A stretch of DNA of 64,000 nt from Dolomedes plantarius. Lineage: Eukaryota > Arthropoda > Arachnida > Araneae > Dolomedidae. The notes under the pieces were generated by a model that had not been told where the DNA came from, did not search any database, and saw only the letters and a list, made by a program, of their open reading frames with translations. Position numbers and translations under genes: made by a program. The stretch's first letter is position 1; every line of letters begins with the position of its first letter. The stretch spans positions 130,054,651-130,118,650 of the forward strand of contig OU015498.1 of NCBI GenBank assembly GCA_907164885.2. The letters are read 5' to 3'. Below are positions 47,444 to 59,338 of the stretch, piece after piece.

Positions 47444-49107
47444 TTTAAAAACTAAATACAGTATAAATAACGCAGAAAAAATAACAGTATAAATAACACA
47501 GTATGAATAAAAAGTACAGGCTGCGGGCAGATATGCTCAGGCCAATAATACAAAAAATTTTTAAATCGTAGTAAGCAATGAAAAATATTTTACACACTTC
47601 AATAATAGCAAAACAAAACATGATGGTAAAATAGAATGGAAAGTTAAAACAGAAGTAAGAAGTTAAATTCTAAAAATATAAATGAGGTATAAATCAGCTA
47701 TCGATTCTAATTTATGAATCATTTATCAGGACATGAAAAAATTACTGCATGTAAAAAAAATTAACCTTACCTCCATTAATTTCAACACTTCTTGACCTGT
47801 GGCTTTTCCAATCAAGTGAAATATAATTCTTGACAATAATTCTTGTTAACCTAAACTGTTATTTGTGTTTTTTTTAATTTAAAAAAGTTATGCTCTCAAA
47901 ATATGACAATTAAGAAAAAGATATCATCGAGAAAAAATAAATCATGCTACTTAAGAAAGTCATACCACAAATTTCTATAAAATGAATGTGCAACTATATT
48001 TGACGTACAAAATAATGCATATGTAATACATTGCTAACATGTTTTAATATCAAAAATTTCCACAATCAAAAGCTAAAATTAGTTTAAAATATTAGCTTTA
48101 GGATTTTGTGCAGAATGATAGGTGTTTTAGCTAAATTTCATTAAAAATTACTTCAAATTGATCAATTTATAAAAAAAGTATGCTATTTACAGGTAATTTT
48201 TTGTTTCTTTTTTTTTATTTTTAAGGGCTATTTTAGCATAAAAGACCAAAAAAACCTTTACAAAATTATTTTTTTCTCAAAGCTAAACACAAACATAATT
48301 AACAATTGTTTTAAAACACCCCTGGTAAACATTGTTAAGTTTCGAAGTATTAGAATGATAATAAAAAATATTCCAGAGTTTCAGACAGAAGCATAAAAAG
48401 AAAGAATATGTAAAAAAGTACCTAAATTAAACAAAAATTGACAGATTACAGAAAAAGTGAACACCGGCAAAAGTAAATAAAACGTTTCCTTGTGCGCATG
48501 CGCAGTTCTTATGAATGATTGATTCCAACGCCTAGAGTACCGCTTTCGAAGAATCGCGTATAAAATTTGTGTTGAAGCATCATTCTTTAAAATTCAATTA
48601 AAAATCGAAATCTTAAGATAGCGACTTGAAATGAGGTTTATATGAATGAGAAAGCTTTCATCTTCCAGATGATGTAAATATTTTCTTTGTAAGATAAAAA
48701 CTCGAAGAGCATCGACCGTAGATCCTCAAAAGAGCGTAAATTTCTCGAAAAAGTGGGTTTAATATTTTGATGAAAATATTAGTATGTTTTAAATTATTTT
48801 TAAACAAATGAGGTCTTGTTTGAAGGAGAAATGTCTGTAGTCTTAGATTGTAAAAAGATCAAAATTCTACGATCATTTTTTGCCGAGATATCGTAATCTG
48901 AAGTTTAAAAAACATAAAATATCCCACAAAACATAAAATAAAAAATTTCTAGAATAAAATTTAAAATTTGGGCTTCAAGGTGCACCTTCCCATAGTCTGC
49001 ACTACCCGTGTGCCAAATTCCACGGCTGTAAGTTTCACAGATTCGCCTGGGGGTCGCATACACGCACACACACACACGCACGCAAACACTCTCTTATATT
49101 AATAAGA

Positions 49108-49932
49108 TGACAATTGTTCCACGCAACAGTTACTGCATAATACTTCTGCATAATACTGCGTATACCTGAACGTGTGTGAGGCTTGTTTTGTATTGCCCGC
49201 ACGGTGAAAGGAAACTCGGCGTATTTGGACAGCGACAAATCAACCGGCTTTTATCATTATTTCTTGCGACCTTTGTCGATATGGACCTTTGTCGATATGG
49301 AATCAAATCCAGGCAAGCTTTTTCTGCCAAAAATGGGGATGGTCCTTGGGTGGAATAGGGGAAAAAACACAAGAGAGACCTTTGTTTATTCGTGAGGGCA
49401 TACGGTCCATGTGTTTTGTGCCAATGTGTATTGAATTGATGAGTGTGCAGCGGATCACTACACCAACCGAGCGATAAAGAACTGTTTCGAGCGATAAGAA
49501 ACTGTTTCCTTCGCTAATTGGCGAGAAAAACTTTATTATGGTAACCTGAAGCTATGCGGGTGGACACTTTTCCTCCATATATAACTCTACGCTCCGTCTC
49601 TCGTCTGTGTACCTGTCTGGCTATGTCCGGCTTCCAGCTTCGGCTGTATTCCTTTTTAACCAATTTTGTTGCTTATTCCTTTTATTAAATTGTTATTTAT
49701 TATTATATGGCTGGCATTCATTAATCGAGTGTTATTAATTTATAAATTGGTAATTTCTAATATTCTAAATTTTATGACATGTGTAATCACGAGCAAAAAG
49801 AGTAAAAACCCCTCGAGTTATTACAGATTCATGTTGAAGTATAAGCAGGAATAACGCTGGGGGCGGGGGGTTAAAGCGCCATCAACCTCTCAGGCCATTC
49901 TTTTTTTTCTTTTTCATTCTTTGTATTAAAAA
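49108..49932. other. Unannotated DNA with small tandem duplications
   Basis: A 20-bp duplication (GAGCGATAAAGAACTGTTTC at 49469-49488, repeated with one shift to 49508) and a 16-bp duplication near 49270-49302 are present. A TATATAA motif at 49578 and a T-rich downstream region could belong to another LTR, but no boundaries were found. Confidence 0.4.
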
Positions 49933-49934
49933 TA

Positions 49935-50945
49935 CACAGTCCAGTCACATTAATGTGACCACGTGTCAAAATCCAGAATAACCACCTTTCGCAGCGCGGA
50001 CCGCTGCGAGACGTGCAGGAAGAGAGTCAATTTGGTCCCTGAAGGTGTTCACTGGGATGTTGAGCAATGCCGACTCCAGTGCCGTGGCCAGATGCGCTAG
50101 GTTACGCAGGTGAGGATCCATGGTGCGAAAAACCCGATCGAGGTGGTCCCACAGATTCTCGATCGGGTTCAAGTCCGAGGAATTTGCTGGCCAAGAGAGT
50201 ACGGTAAACTCATCCTGGTGCTCTTCGAACCACGCACGTCCACTGCGAGCTTTATGACACGTCGCATTGTTCTGCTGGTAGATGCCATCATCCTGAGGAA
50301 AAACAATTCGCATGTAGGGGGTGAATATGGTCCGCAAGGATAGATGCATGCATGTGTTGATCCATCGTGCCTTCCACAATGATGAGTGAACCCAGAGAAT
50401 AACACGACAACATTCCCCAGACCATAATGCTCCCTCCTCCAGCTTGGACCCTTCCGGCAATTGTTGCAGGGTGTTTGCTTTCAGACGTGTCACGCCGTAT
50501 ACGCCAACGTGCATCTGTCCGATGGAGCATAAAACGTGATTCATCGGAAAAAGTCACCTGTCTCCACTCAATGACAGTTGCGGTACTGGCGTGCAAATTC
50601 CAGCCTTTGTCGCCGATGAACAGCAGTCAGCATAGGTGCATTAACCAAGCGTCTGCTGCGGAGGCCCATACGCAGCAACGTTCGCTGAACCGTCGTTGTG
50701 GAGACACTGTTGGTAGCCGCTTGGTTCATCTGGATGGTCAGTTGCTCAACGGTTGCACGTCTATTGGCCCGAACGCATCTCCGCAGCCGTCGTTCACCTC
50801 TGCCATCTATGACCCGTGGTGCATCATATTTGCCACGTCGCTGATTTTGGATAGTGCCATTTTGCCATGCACGGTATACTTTTCCCACGGCGGCCCGCGA
50901 ACCGTTTGCAATAGCTCCTTACAAAAATGTCATTGATGCAGTGTC
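49935..50945 (-). mobile_element. Tc1-like transposon, right end truncated
   Basis: The left terminus is CACAGTCCAGTCACATTAAT after TA and contains a 16-bp perfect palindrome (GTCACATTAATGTGAC). It encloses a minus-strand transposase. I did not find the matching terminus at the other side, so that end is approximate. Confidence 0.75.
49966..50934 (-). pseudogene. Tc1-family transposase, frameshifted, second Asp lost
   Basis: Three overlapping minus-strand frames together cover the protein. The N-terminal paired-type helix-turn-helix (RCVRANRRATVEQLTIQMN) lies at 50568-50888. The first catalytic aspartate is in VTFSDESRFMLH (near 50555) with GGGSIMVWGM following. The last part holds YQQNNATCHKAR and SDLNPIENLWDHL (to 49966). 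At least two frame changes and an early TAA break it. The second catalytic residue is asparagine (AAC) where QQDNA is expected, so even a repaired frame would be inactive. Confidence 0.88.
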
Positions 50946-52583
50946 AAGGTGTGACGAAATTGTGTAACCTAGAATCTATAATTCATTAAAAATATTTGCA
51001 ACGCTTCCGGTAACAACAAGCGTCAGTGAAATGCCGTTTTCTACCTTACGGATTTTAAAAATATTTTTAAGATCTACCATGGAGGAATTACGTTTGAACA
51101 GCCTGGCTTTGCTTCATATATACCCAGAAAGGTTATAATCAGGAATATAATCTCCCAATGAATTTATAATTACCGAATGAATTTTATTGAATTTATATTA
51201 AAAATGTTTTTATCCGTTTAACTTGGCTCTCCCAGAGATAAAATCCTGAGTGCGCCACTGTCCATTCTAAAAATAGGCCATGTATTTGGTACATTAATAG
51301 AATAAATTTATATGCTTCATTTTGAAAGTCCTTAAAACTCATATACTGAGGAAATTTATTTGTCATGTACCGAACACATCTTAAATCTCGCCTGTAAATA
51401 GTACGTAGTCGTTTAATAACGAAAAAAAGTCACTTATTTTCTTTTATATCTATAAGAATAATTATGCTGAAGTTTTATAATAAATGATTATATTATTAAA
51501 AGCTTAATGGATATTTCCTGAATAGATTATAAATTTATTTCATGAAGTTTGGTTTTCATTCTCCTCAAGCTTCCCAAAACTTACCTGCCCTATTTAAAAT
51601 AAATTTATCAGATGTGCCTTGATGTATCCTATCTCATTAATGTGAGAGAGTAAAAAGCATTTGGTGTCCGAACGATATTCATCGCCTTGCTTTAGGAGGT
51701 GCTGCCATCTTGTGGCAGATAAATGCTGTAACTGGAGAAAAGTAAAATTTTTATGATAAATTCACATGAACTCTCGAGTGAAAAGGAATCTAGCCATACA
51801 AAATTTGAATAATAATCATAGTTGTGTTAAATTTAACAGCATTGAGGATTCAATGATTTAGTGATCATGTACATAATTTGAAAAAAACATTTTAATTAAT
51901 AGAATAAGAAATATTCTTTCGAAAAATGAATTATATAAGTTCATTTTAAGGCTTTCAATAAAAAATGATGATCCAAATTGAAGTGTACCTTATCAATTCT
52001 GTATATGAATTAACTCGAGTTTTATAATCTAAAAAATTGGCTTTGCTCAAGATCAAAAAGTATAAAAATAATAAAACAAAGTACCGATGGTGTCATCCAG
52101 AAGGAAAGTCATTTCTTACATGCATTGGAAATTCTGGCTATGTTTGAACAAGAAATCGATTTCCTGCTTAAAAATAGAAAATATTTGTTTCTTTTAAAAA
52201 GTTTCCCCTTTTATTTTTGCTTTCTTATTTGGATGTGTGTTTTACGTGTAGTGCAAAAAAAAAGTAATAATAAGTGTTACTAAGAGTACGTCTTCATTCA
52301 TACTTAATGATAGATATCATAGTATAAAAGTATCAGTGTATAAAAGAAAGGACAAATGTGTTCTAACATATTTCTAGTCATAAATGTTATAGGTCTTAGC
52401 TTGTAATTATGAGACGAAATTTATCCCGTTTCCACAACATGAGAATTTAAAATTCTCGGTCTGCTTTTAAATGCTGTGTTAGAAAGTAATTGTCGGATTC
52501 AATTGTACATAAAGATGTAAACAACAAATGCTACCAGCATTCAAAAGGATTAGGACGGTAAATAAGTGATTTAAATATTATAA
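50946..52583. other. Unannotated AT-rich DNA
   Basis: About 1.6 kb in which I recognise no gene or repeat family. Confidence 0.45.
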
Positions 52584-53338
52584 CGTTCCGGTTCCAATCA
52601 GCGAAAGGCGAACAATGTGACATCAGTTCTTTCACCTATTCACTTCGGGGGATGTGCGCCGTTACGTGGGAGTCGAGGAGAGAACCTCTAGCTGGTCGGA
52701 CGTGCGATGCCGGGTTACGTTCTGAATATATTCGTTGTATTGTCCGAATAAATATAGTATATTTTAAAACCTTCTGATGGAGTGTCTGATGGAGTAGTGT
52801 CTAATAACCTAGAGGCACTTCGAACCACCATATTAGTAACCCGACTATCGAACACAACCTGCGTCTTCGAACACTAGACTTACGTTTTTGTTTTCGCTAG
52901 TAACCATGCCTCTACCTCCCCCCCCCCCGGCTCAACAACAGAAGCTTCTGCTGTAGTAATACCGCCTTATATATCGGTGGATCCCACTTTATGGTTTCAT
53001 ATGCTTGAAAGTACATTCGAGTTGGCAACTCCCAAAGCTATATCTGAATCGAAAACAAAATACAACTATGTTGTCGTCCACCTGCCGCCTGAAACTGCTA
53101 ATATGGTGTGTGACATTATAATGAAGCCGGATACTACACATCCATATGAGGAGATGAAAACCAAAATTATTGAAAGATACGGAGAAAGCCAAATACTAGA
53201 AATACGCAAGTAAATAGGTGGCAAAAGACTCGGCGATAGGAAACCCACCGAATTGCTGCGTCTAATGAAGAGAAGAGCAGAAAGTAACATGTAGGTGACG
53301 AACCTTTTTTGCAACCAACCAACCAATCAACACAACTA
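52584..53338 (+). mobile_element. Ty3/Gypsy fragment: probable LTR end and broken gag
   Basis: The upstream part (52584-52850) is GC-rich and LTR-like, with AATAAAT near 52748. Gag starts at ATG 52916 (MPLPPPP), is thrown out of frame in an 11-base C-run, and continues from about 52970. There it contains DPTLWFHMLESTFEL, KTKYNYVVVHLPPE and, after TAA near 53211, RLGDRKPTELLRLMKRR, all typical of arthropod Gypsy gag. A Tc1-like element abuts it at 53338. No pol follows. Confidence 0.75.
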
Positions 53339-54225
53339 CACTGCTGGCCATTAAAATTGCAACACCAGGAAGGAAAGCAAATAACAAAACTTTACTTATT
53401 CTAAGTATACAGCATAGTAGGAAGAAAACATGATTAAATTTGTAGGCAAATTAGGGTTATACATGGTCTGAAATTTGTAAACACAGCTACCTCTCTGGCA
53501 GCTAAAACGGCTCAAACCCGGTTAGGCATCGAGTCGAACTGAACTTGGATGACAGATACGGGCAAGTCATTCCATGCTGCTTCAAGTCTGTGCCACACTT
53601 CATCAATCGCAGTGGCTGGAGAGCGGTGGCGACCCAGTCTCTAAGCAACCCATCATTCAGATGTTTTCAATGGGTGAGAGATCTGGAGAACGTGCTGGTC
53701 AGGCCAACAGTCGAACACCCTCTGTGTCGAGGTAGGTCAGGACACGACGGGCAACAAGCGGTCTTGCGTTATCATGTGGAAAGATGACGCCTTCAAGGCC
53801 TCGAAGATAGGGCGCAGCCACCGGCCTTAAGATCTGAGAAATGTAACGCTAACTGTTCGGATTACCGACGACGCGAACAAGAGATGTTTGTGTCGTGTAC
53901 CCGATGGCTGCCCATATCATCACACGAGATGCAGGGCCCGTATGACAATATCGAATACAAGCAAGCCACGTGCGTTCTCCTTGGTGCCTCCAGACTCCTT
54001 GGTGCCTGCGATCGAATACGTCCATCATGATGCTGCACGCAGAAACGAGACTCGTCTGAAAAGACGACGTGGTGCCACTCCTCTATTTAGTTTTGTGGTT
54101 GGACGCACCACGGCCGCCGCGCTGGTGCCTCTCTTAACCTCTCGGAGTGCAATGAGAAGCCTCTCAGCTCGGTGGAGCCTTTTCAGTGATCAAGGAAAGC
54201 CCCAGTGCCAGGTAAGTATGAAATG
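53339..54225 (-). pseudogene. Tc1-like transposase remnant, 5' part missing
   Basis: After TA (53337-53338) a terminal sequence CACTGCTGGCCATTAAAATT begins. Minus-strand translation shows VVFSDESRFCVQHHDGRIR (first Asp, near 54080), VIFPHDNARPLVARRV (second Asp, near 53772), and SPDLSPIEN (Glu, near 53670). All three catalytic residues are present, but two tryptophan positions are TGA (before PARSPDL and after PIENI). The N-terminal half is absent. A different family from the element at 49935. Confidence 0.82.
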
Positions 54226-54442
54226 ATAGTCTGCAGATATACTACGTTTCTCGCAACTGAAAATAAATAATGTACGAGGATTTTAAGGGACATATGAATT
54301 TCAATTGGTACACTTGGTATGCAAAACTTTGTATAGAAACCGGGTCTGTTTTCTAGCATTCCATAACTCGTCCCGAATCCTTCCCCGCATCATAGAAAAA
54401 AGCTGCCGTACAAGTGGAAAATCGAAATTTAATTTACGCCTT
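54226..54442. other. Unannotated spacer
   Basis: Nothing recognised. Confidence 0.4.
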
Positions 54443-54780
54443 CGGCAACACACGGGCGTACTCCATGGTCACCCGCAAACGGCAACAGGACATTAACGGC
54501 GACCGTCGACGAAGCTGACCAATGGGAAGCAAGCCCGCGATCAGCACACAATCCAACAGACTTCTCTTGCATACACTCTGTTGCTAGCGGTCATCTGTGT
54601 TGGTGAACTAACTGTACATACGTCTCGGTTCCATACGAGCAATTTTACTCGCTGTTATGAATAAATGTTTGTTATGTTAACAGGTGTCGGGCGAGTCTCA
54701 CTTCAACCTTTTGTAGGTTTATCCCTTGAAATATTAATCGGTGTGGCCGTCGAAGTAGTGACTCCGGTCAAATCACCGAA
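54443..54780 (+). repeat. 5' LTR of Gypsy element C
   Basis: Shared blocks with 59339-59689 include CGAGCAATTTTACTCGCTGT, AATAAATGTTT (54660) and CTCCGGTCAAATCACCGAA. The AATAAA is the likely polyadenylation signal. Exact ends were not determined. Confidence 0.8.
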
Positions 54781-55684
54781 GTGGTGACACATGCCAAATT
54801 GAACACGTGCAGCGCAAGAGGCAAAGCTAACCGACATCTTATTGCATCCTGGTTTATAGCTACGCTACAGCTCTGGTTATGCAGTATTGCTCCATTTCTT
54901 GCTTCAGATAAGCAGTGGACGAAGTTATTTTTTCAATTTATTTTTCTTCGTGCCAATATTTACTCGGGGCTCTACACCGAAAGCTAATGGGTGTGAGTTC
55001 TCTTGTGCTACAAAGTTCCAGCATGGACTAAGTGCTCTTTTGGATACCTAATTGGTGGATTTCGGCGTACATCTCAACGTCACGGTAAGCCGCATGTTTT
55101 TTTCCATTCCCTCTGAGTACCAATCCTCTCATTTACTCGGTCAGACAGCCTTACAACGCAGAAGAGGTATTTTATGTTCTCATGTTTATATATATATTGC
55201 CATAATTACTTTGTAAATATTAATTTCATGCGTGCCACGCGAGTTCATTCTCATAATTATTTTAATATTTTGAATTTAACTATGATATATGCATGTTAGA
55301 CCGCAAGGTCGTTGAACCGCACTAGGATTGCCAAGCATTGGCTTGGCGCTCGCCGTGTAGGAGCTGTTTTTGGTAGTCACCGTCTGGCGGCACAGTGAGC
55401 TCTTGCAAGACTCGGTTGCTCCCATATTCTAAAATTTTTACTATGTTCTAATAGGTTTTGTAATAAACACTCATTGTTTTTGTTAAATTCTACTATGTTT
55501 ATTTTGATCTACAGTCCGCTATATACATTGATTATAGAAAGTTTCTCATAGACAGTTTCCTACTTTTTTGCACGACCACACATATACAATGCATATGGTG
55601 TTTAAATACTACTAAGTTCGTATTATTGTTGTAATTCTAGTGTTCAAACAATATAATTGGTGTACTCATCTTTAGTGTATAATT
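54781..55684 (+). other. Leader between LTR and gag of element C
   Basis: About 900 bp with no recognisable coding region, long for a Gypsy leader. It includes an AATAAA-containing stretch near 55460, so it may itself contain an inserted fragment. Confidence 0.4.
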
Positions 55685-56416
55685 ATGTCTACCACACCTC
55701 CAGCCGCTGAAGTCGACAGAGTAGCACTTAAAGTGCCTTCGTTTTGGAACAAATCACCCGTACTTTGGTTCGTTAACCTCGAGGCACAATTCAAAATGAG
55801 TGGTATAACCGTGGACAGCACACAATATAATGCTGTTGTCACGGCCCTCAATGCAGACATATTGCTGCATGTCAATGACATAGTCCTCAGTCCGCCGGCA
55901 ACTAACATGTATAAGACACTTAAGGATAGGCTCATATCAGAATTTACCGGTTCAGCACAAAAACGGCTAAAAATTCTACTTTCAGAACTCTCGTTAGGGG
56001 ATGATAAACCATCGTTACTGTTACGAAAAATGCGACAATTGGCAGGAACGCAACTCAGCGATGAACTGCTCAAAACACTTTGGTTGCAGAGACTCCCGTC
56101 TCAAACGCAGGCAATCCTTTCAGTGTCAGACGACACTCTGGAGAAACTTGACATCATGGCGGACAAAATCTCTGAATCTTCCGACACAAACACATCTCAG
56201 TGTTAGGCGGTCTCACTGAAAGCAGGTACTAGCGAAATGTTAGAACTCCGGCAACAAATCGCAGAACTTACCGAACAGATGCGACGTTTGACACGTTCAC
56301 GTTCGGGGGATAGACCTAGAAAACGTTCTAGAAGTCGGCGACGACGCGCAAATCGCGACCACTCCCCACGTAGAGAACGCGAGGACATTTGTTGGTATCA
56401 TGCCAAATTTGGATAG
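55685..56416 (+). pseudogene. Gypsy C gag with internal stops
   Basis: ATG at 55685 begins MSTTPPAAEVDR. The frame carries FWNKSPVLWFVNLEAQF and LGDDKPSLLLRKMRQLAG, typical of Gypsy gag. TAG at 56204-56206 interrupts it, after which the same frame continues through an arginine/serine-rich basic region (SRSRRRRANRDHSPRR) and ICWYHAKFG to another TAG near 56416. Only one cysteine of a possible zinc knuckle is visible. Confidence 0.85.
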
Positions 56417-56469
56417 CAAGCAAAAAAATTCAATGCTCCTTGTAATTTTTCTACCAAGGGAAACTTTCA

Positions 56470-57046
56470 GTGAAGTCACATCGCGCGGTCGGCTGTGATT
56501 TCATCACAACAAAACTCAATCGTCTTTTCATCAACGACCGCAAAAATCAATTAGCTTATCTCATTGACAGTGAAAGTGATGTTTGTGTTTTACCATATAA
56601 ACCTCGGTCTTCGTTTACAAACGCTTCCGAGATGAAGCTATTTTCCGCCAATGATTCACAAATACACACATACGGAACTCGATTAGTCAACGTTGACTTA
56701 AATTTACGACGAGAATTCAAATGGATTTTTTTTTTTGGCAAATGTAAGCAAGCCAATCATAGGGGTTGATTTTCTGGATTACTATGGGTTACTTATTGAC
56801 ATAAAAAATAGATGTTTACGTGACCCTAAAACCTCTTTAACAACTAAAGGGCAGGCTACATCAAAGGGGCATACCCAAATCACGCTAGTAGCCAAAAACT
56901 TTAGGTATAAGGAAATTGTGGATAAATATCCGGAGATTCTCAAGCCGTACCCAGCAAATCAGCAGGTACCTTACAATACGGTTCATCGAATCGAAACCGC
57001 CAGCCAGCCAGTTTATTCTAGACCACGTAGGCTACATTCCGAATAG
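56470..57046 (+). pseudogene. Gypsy C protease and start of RT
   Basis: The protease region reads NQLAYLIDSESDVCVLP; the canonical D-S/T-G triad is D-S-E, so the catalytic motif is lost. A frame change occurs in a T-run near 56725, after which ANVSKPIIGVDFLDYYGLLID follows. TAG at 57044-57046 ends this part just before RT. Confidence 0.8.
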
Positions 57047-57049
57047 CTG

Positions 57050-58269
57050 GTGATAGCAAAAAGGGAATTCCAGTATATGCTGGATCATGGCATATGTCGC
57101 TCTAGCAAATCCAATTGGTCGAATCCTTTGCACTTAGTGCCCAAACCCAACAGTACCGATTATCGCCCAACGGGTAACTATTGTGCTTTAAACAAGATAA
57201 CCATACCAGACTGTTATCCTCTTCCACACATCCTTGATTTCGCCAGTGAACTGTATGGCAAAGTGATATTTTCGAAAACTGACTTAATTAGAGCGTACAA
57301 CCAAATCCCGGTACATCCGGATGGCGTTCACAAAACGGCAATAACCACACCTTTTGGTCTTTTCGAATTTAACTTTTTACCCTTCGGACTTTCTAATACA
57401 GCTCAAACGTTCCAAAGGTTCATTAACAAAGTTTTTCAGGGGTTAGAGTTCGTTTTTGCATACCTCTGTGATACAGATAGTATCATAGAGGTATATTGAT
57501 TGCTAGTAAATCTAAAACTGAACATCTTCAACATCTGGAGACAGTTTTTCACAGACTTACAACATATGGCATACGTATCAATGCTTCCAAATGCGTACTA
57601 GGAGTGGACGAACTGGCGTTTTTAGGTTATACAATCAACCAACATGTTATCAGGCCTATGCGCGAAAAAGTAGAACCCATTCTGCATTATACTGAACCCG
57701 GAACTTTAAACGAGCTAAGGCGTTTTCTGGGACTACTTAATTATTATCGGCGGACAATTCCACACGCCGCGCAAATTCAAATACCTCTTACCGACCTACT
57801 TAAAGGTAAAAATGGTAAAAGCAGCAAAAACGCGCCAATCGAAGGGTCACAGCAAGCGAGAGACGCATTCCAGAAAGGTAAACAGCTGACGCAAGCGACC
57901 CTGGTGGCGCACCCCAATCCACAGGCGAAACTGATGCTTTACACAGATGCCAGTGATAGGGCCATAGGTTCTTCGTTAAACCAGTTGGTTACATTGGGGG
58001 ACAAACAGACAGTAACTCAGCCTCTGGCATTTTTCTCTGCGAAGTTGAATCAATTACAGCAGAAGTGGTCTACGTTTGATAGAGAACTTTACGCTATTTA
58101 CGCGGCTATCAAGCATTTCAAGCACATGCTAGAAGGGCGTACTTTCGCCATCTTCACTGACCATAAGCCGATAACTTTCGCTTTTAACCAAAAACTGGAC
58201 AAATGCTCTCCTAGACAGAGACACTTAGGGCTACATAGGACAGTTCAGCATGGATATCAGATTCGTTAA
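57050..58269 (+). pseudogene. Gypsy C reverse transcriptase and RNase H, active site disrupted
   Basis: Landmarks are DYRPTGNYCALNKITIPDCY, TDLIRAYNQIPVHPDG, FGLSNTAQTFQRF and, after the break, FLGYTINQHVI, LRRFLGLLNYYRR, LMLYTDASDRAIGS and FTDHKPITFAF. The expected YLDD is replaced by YLCDTDSIIEVY followed by TGA; the inserted bases form a hairpin (57460-57494). RNase H continues in another frame from 57496. Another one-base frame change near 58230 leads to the next segment. Confidence 0.87.
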
Positions 58270-58803
58270 AGGGATAGAGAACACTCCAGCTGATTTGTTG
58301 TCGCGCATCGAAACAATCAACTTTCCAGAAACACTAGATTACGGAACTATCGCACAAGCTCAGCAGGAATATTCCGAACTTCAGGAACTCCTCAAATATC
58401 CTTCGTTAAGTCTCAAACTAATGACAATCCCAGGATGTGAGACACCCTTATACTGTGACGTCCTAGCATCAAAAGTTAGACCTATATTCCTCTCGATTTC
58501 AGACGCCTCGCTTTCGACACAGTCCATAATTTATTGCACCCCGGTATCAACGCCACGGTTAAACTCATAACTAACCGATTTATCTGGACGGCGATCGCTA
58601 AGGACGCACGAAAGTGGTCCATGGCGTACATACCGTACCAACGGACCAAAGTACACCGTCACACAGTTAGTCCGGTGGGTAAGATTACTGTCCCGGACAG
58701 GAAATTCGATAACATTCACCTCGATCTCGTGGGACCGCTACCAACATCAGACAACTGTCAATATTTACTCACGATGATTGACAGATTTACCCGCTGGATT
58801 GAG
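58250..58803 (+). pseudogene. Gypsy C pol: RNase H end and integrase N-terminus
   Basis: MDIRFVKGIENTPADLLSRI closes the RNase H connection. After a frame change near 58490 the integrase N-terminus appears (LHPGINATVKLITNRFIW). The usual zinc-binding cysteines are tyrosines (AYIPYQ), two TGC-to-TAC type changes (inferred). The first catalytic aspartate is retained in HLDLVGPLPTS, followed by LLTMIDRFTRWIEA. The sequence is then cut by the antisense LINE fragment. Confidence 0.82.
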
Positions 58804-59066
58804 GCAGGAGAGCTGGCCTTCTTGTTTGGTTTTCTAATAGGAATGACCAAGGCTCTTTTCCAGTCATGAGGAAGTCTACCAAGTCTCCAAGAGAAATTCA
58901 AGATCTCCAACAATCTCAACTTTCCCCAAACTCCAAGTCTTAAAATCATTTGGCCGTGAATATTATCAGGTCCAGGAGATTTATTTAAATCGAGAGCATT
59001 CAAAGCAAGTTCCATCTCTTGTAGTGAAAAACCAGCACTAAAGATAGGGTCCTTACCCTGTGCCAC
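58803..59066 (-). pseudogene. LINE reverse transcriptase fragment, antisense in integrase
   Basis: The minus-strand frame reads GFSLQEMELALNALDLNKSP, then GPDNIHGQMI and LPHDWKRALVIPIRKPNKK. This is the N-terminal RT region of a Jockey/I-type non-LTR retrotransposon (KSPGPD and WK-x-A-x-VIPI-x-KP motifs). Only about 85 codons are present. Gypsy integrase sequence lies on both sides, so it sits inside element C in the opposite orientation. Confidence 0.85.
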
Positions 59067-59332
59067 AACGGTACGACAAGACTCTCAAAGTGCAGATCCG
59101 GAGCAAAGAACGGGTCATTTCTGTAGATCGAGTGAAATCGTCTTTTCTACTGGGGACGGGAGAACATCAACAACCTACTCCCGCTACTTTAGCTAAGCCT
59201 CACGAAACCAGCCCGACAACACCAGAAGCAAGACCTGCAGCGGAGATCACGGGAGGAGCCAAGCAGACACGTTCCGGTCGGCAGGTCAGATTCCCTGCCA
59301 GATTTGTCACGAGCGTTGACACTGGAAGGTGA
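59066..59332 (+). pseudogene. Gypsy C pol C-terminal tail
   Basis: PQRYDKTLKVQIRSKERVIS, then VDRVKSSFLL and RSGRQVRFPARF, matches the C-terminal end of arthropod Gypsy pol. It stops at TGA 59330-59332, close to the 3' LTR. The catalytic second Asp and Glu of integrase are absent from the element. Confidence 0.8.
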
Positions 59333-59338
59333 GTACTG

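Larger units (their letters stand above)
45699..49107 (-). mobile_element. Helitron, 3.4 kb, both termini present, coding decayed
   Basis: On the minus strand it begins TCTTATTAATATAAGAGAG and ends with a hairpin (ACCCCGTAGTGAAGCACGGG) six bases before CTAG. The host bases flanking it are A and T, the expected target. A Rep-like remnant (about 47207-47443) and a helicase C-terminal remnant (45773-45955) lie in the right order for minus-strand transcription. The core between them is missing or unrecognisable. Two ~115-bp direct repeats (46208-46322 and 46653-46767) and two ~70-bp repeats (from 46862 and 47013) lie inside. Confidence 0.85.

Noticed and set aside
49550..49680. Promoter-like region with TATATAA and downstream CT-rich tract
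   Set aside because: Could be part of an LTR, but no boundaries, duplication or related copy were found.
53545..54226. Plus-strand open frames at 53545-53787 and 53888-54226
   Set aside because: Antisense shadows of the minus-strand Tc1 transposase remnant.
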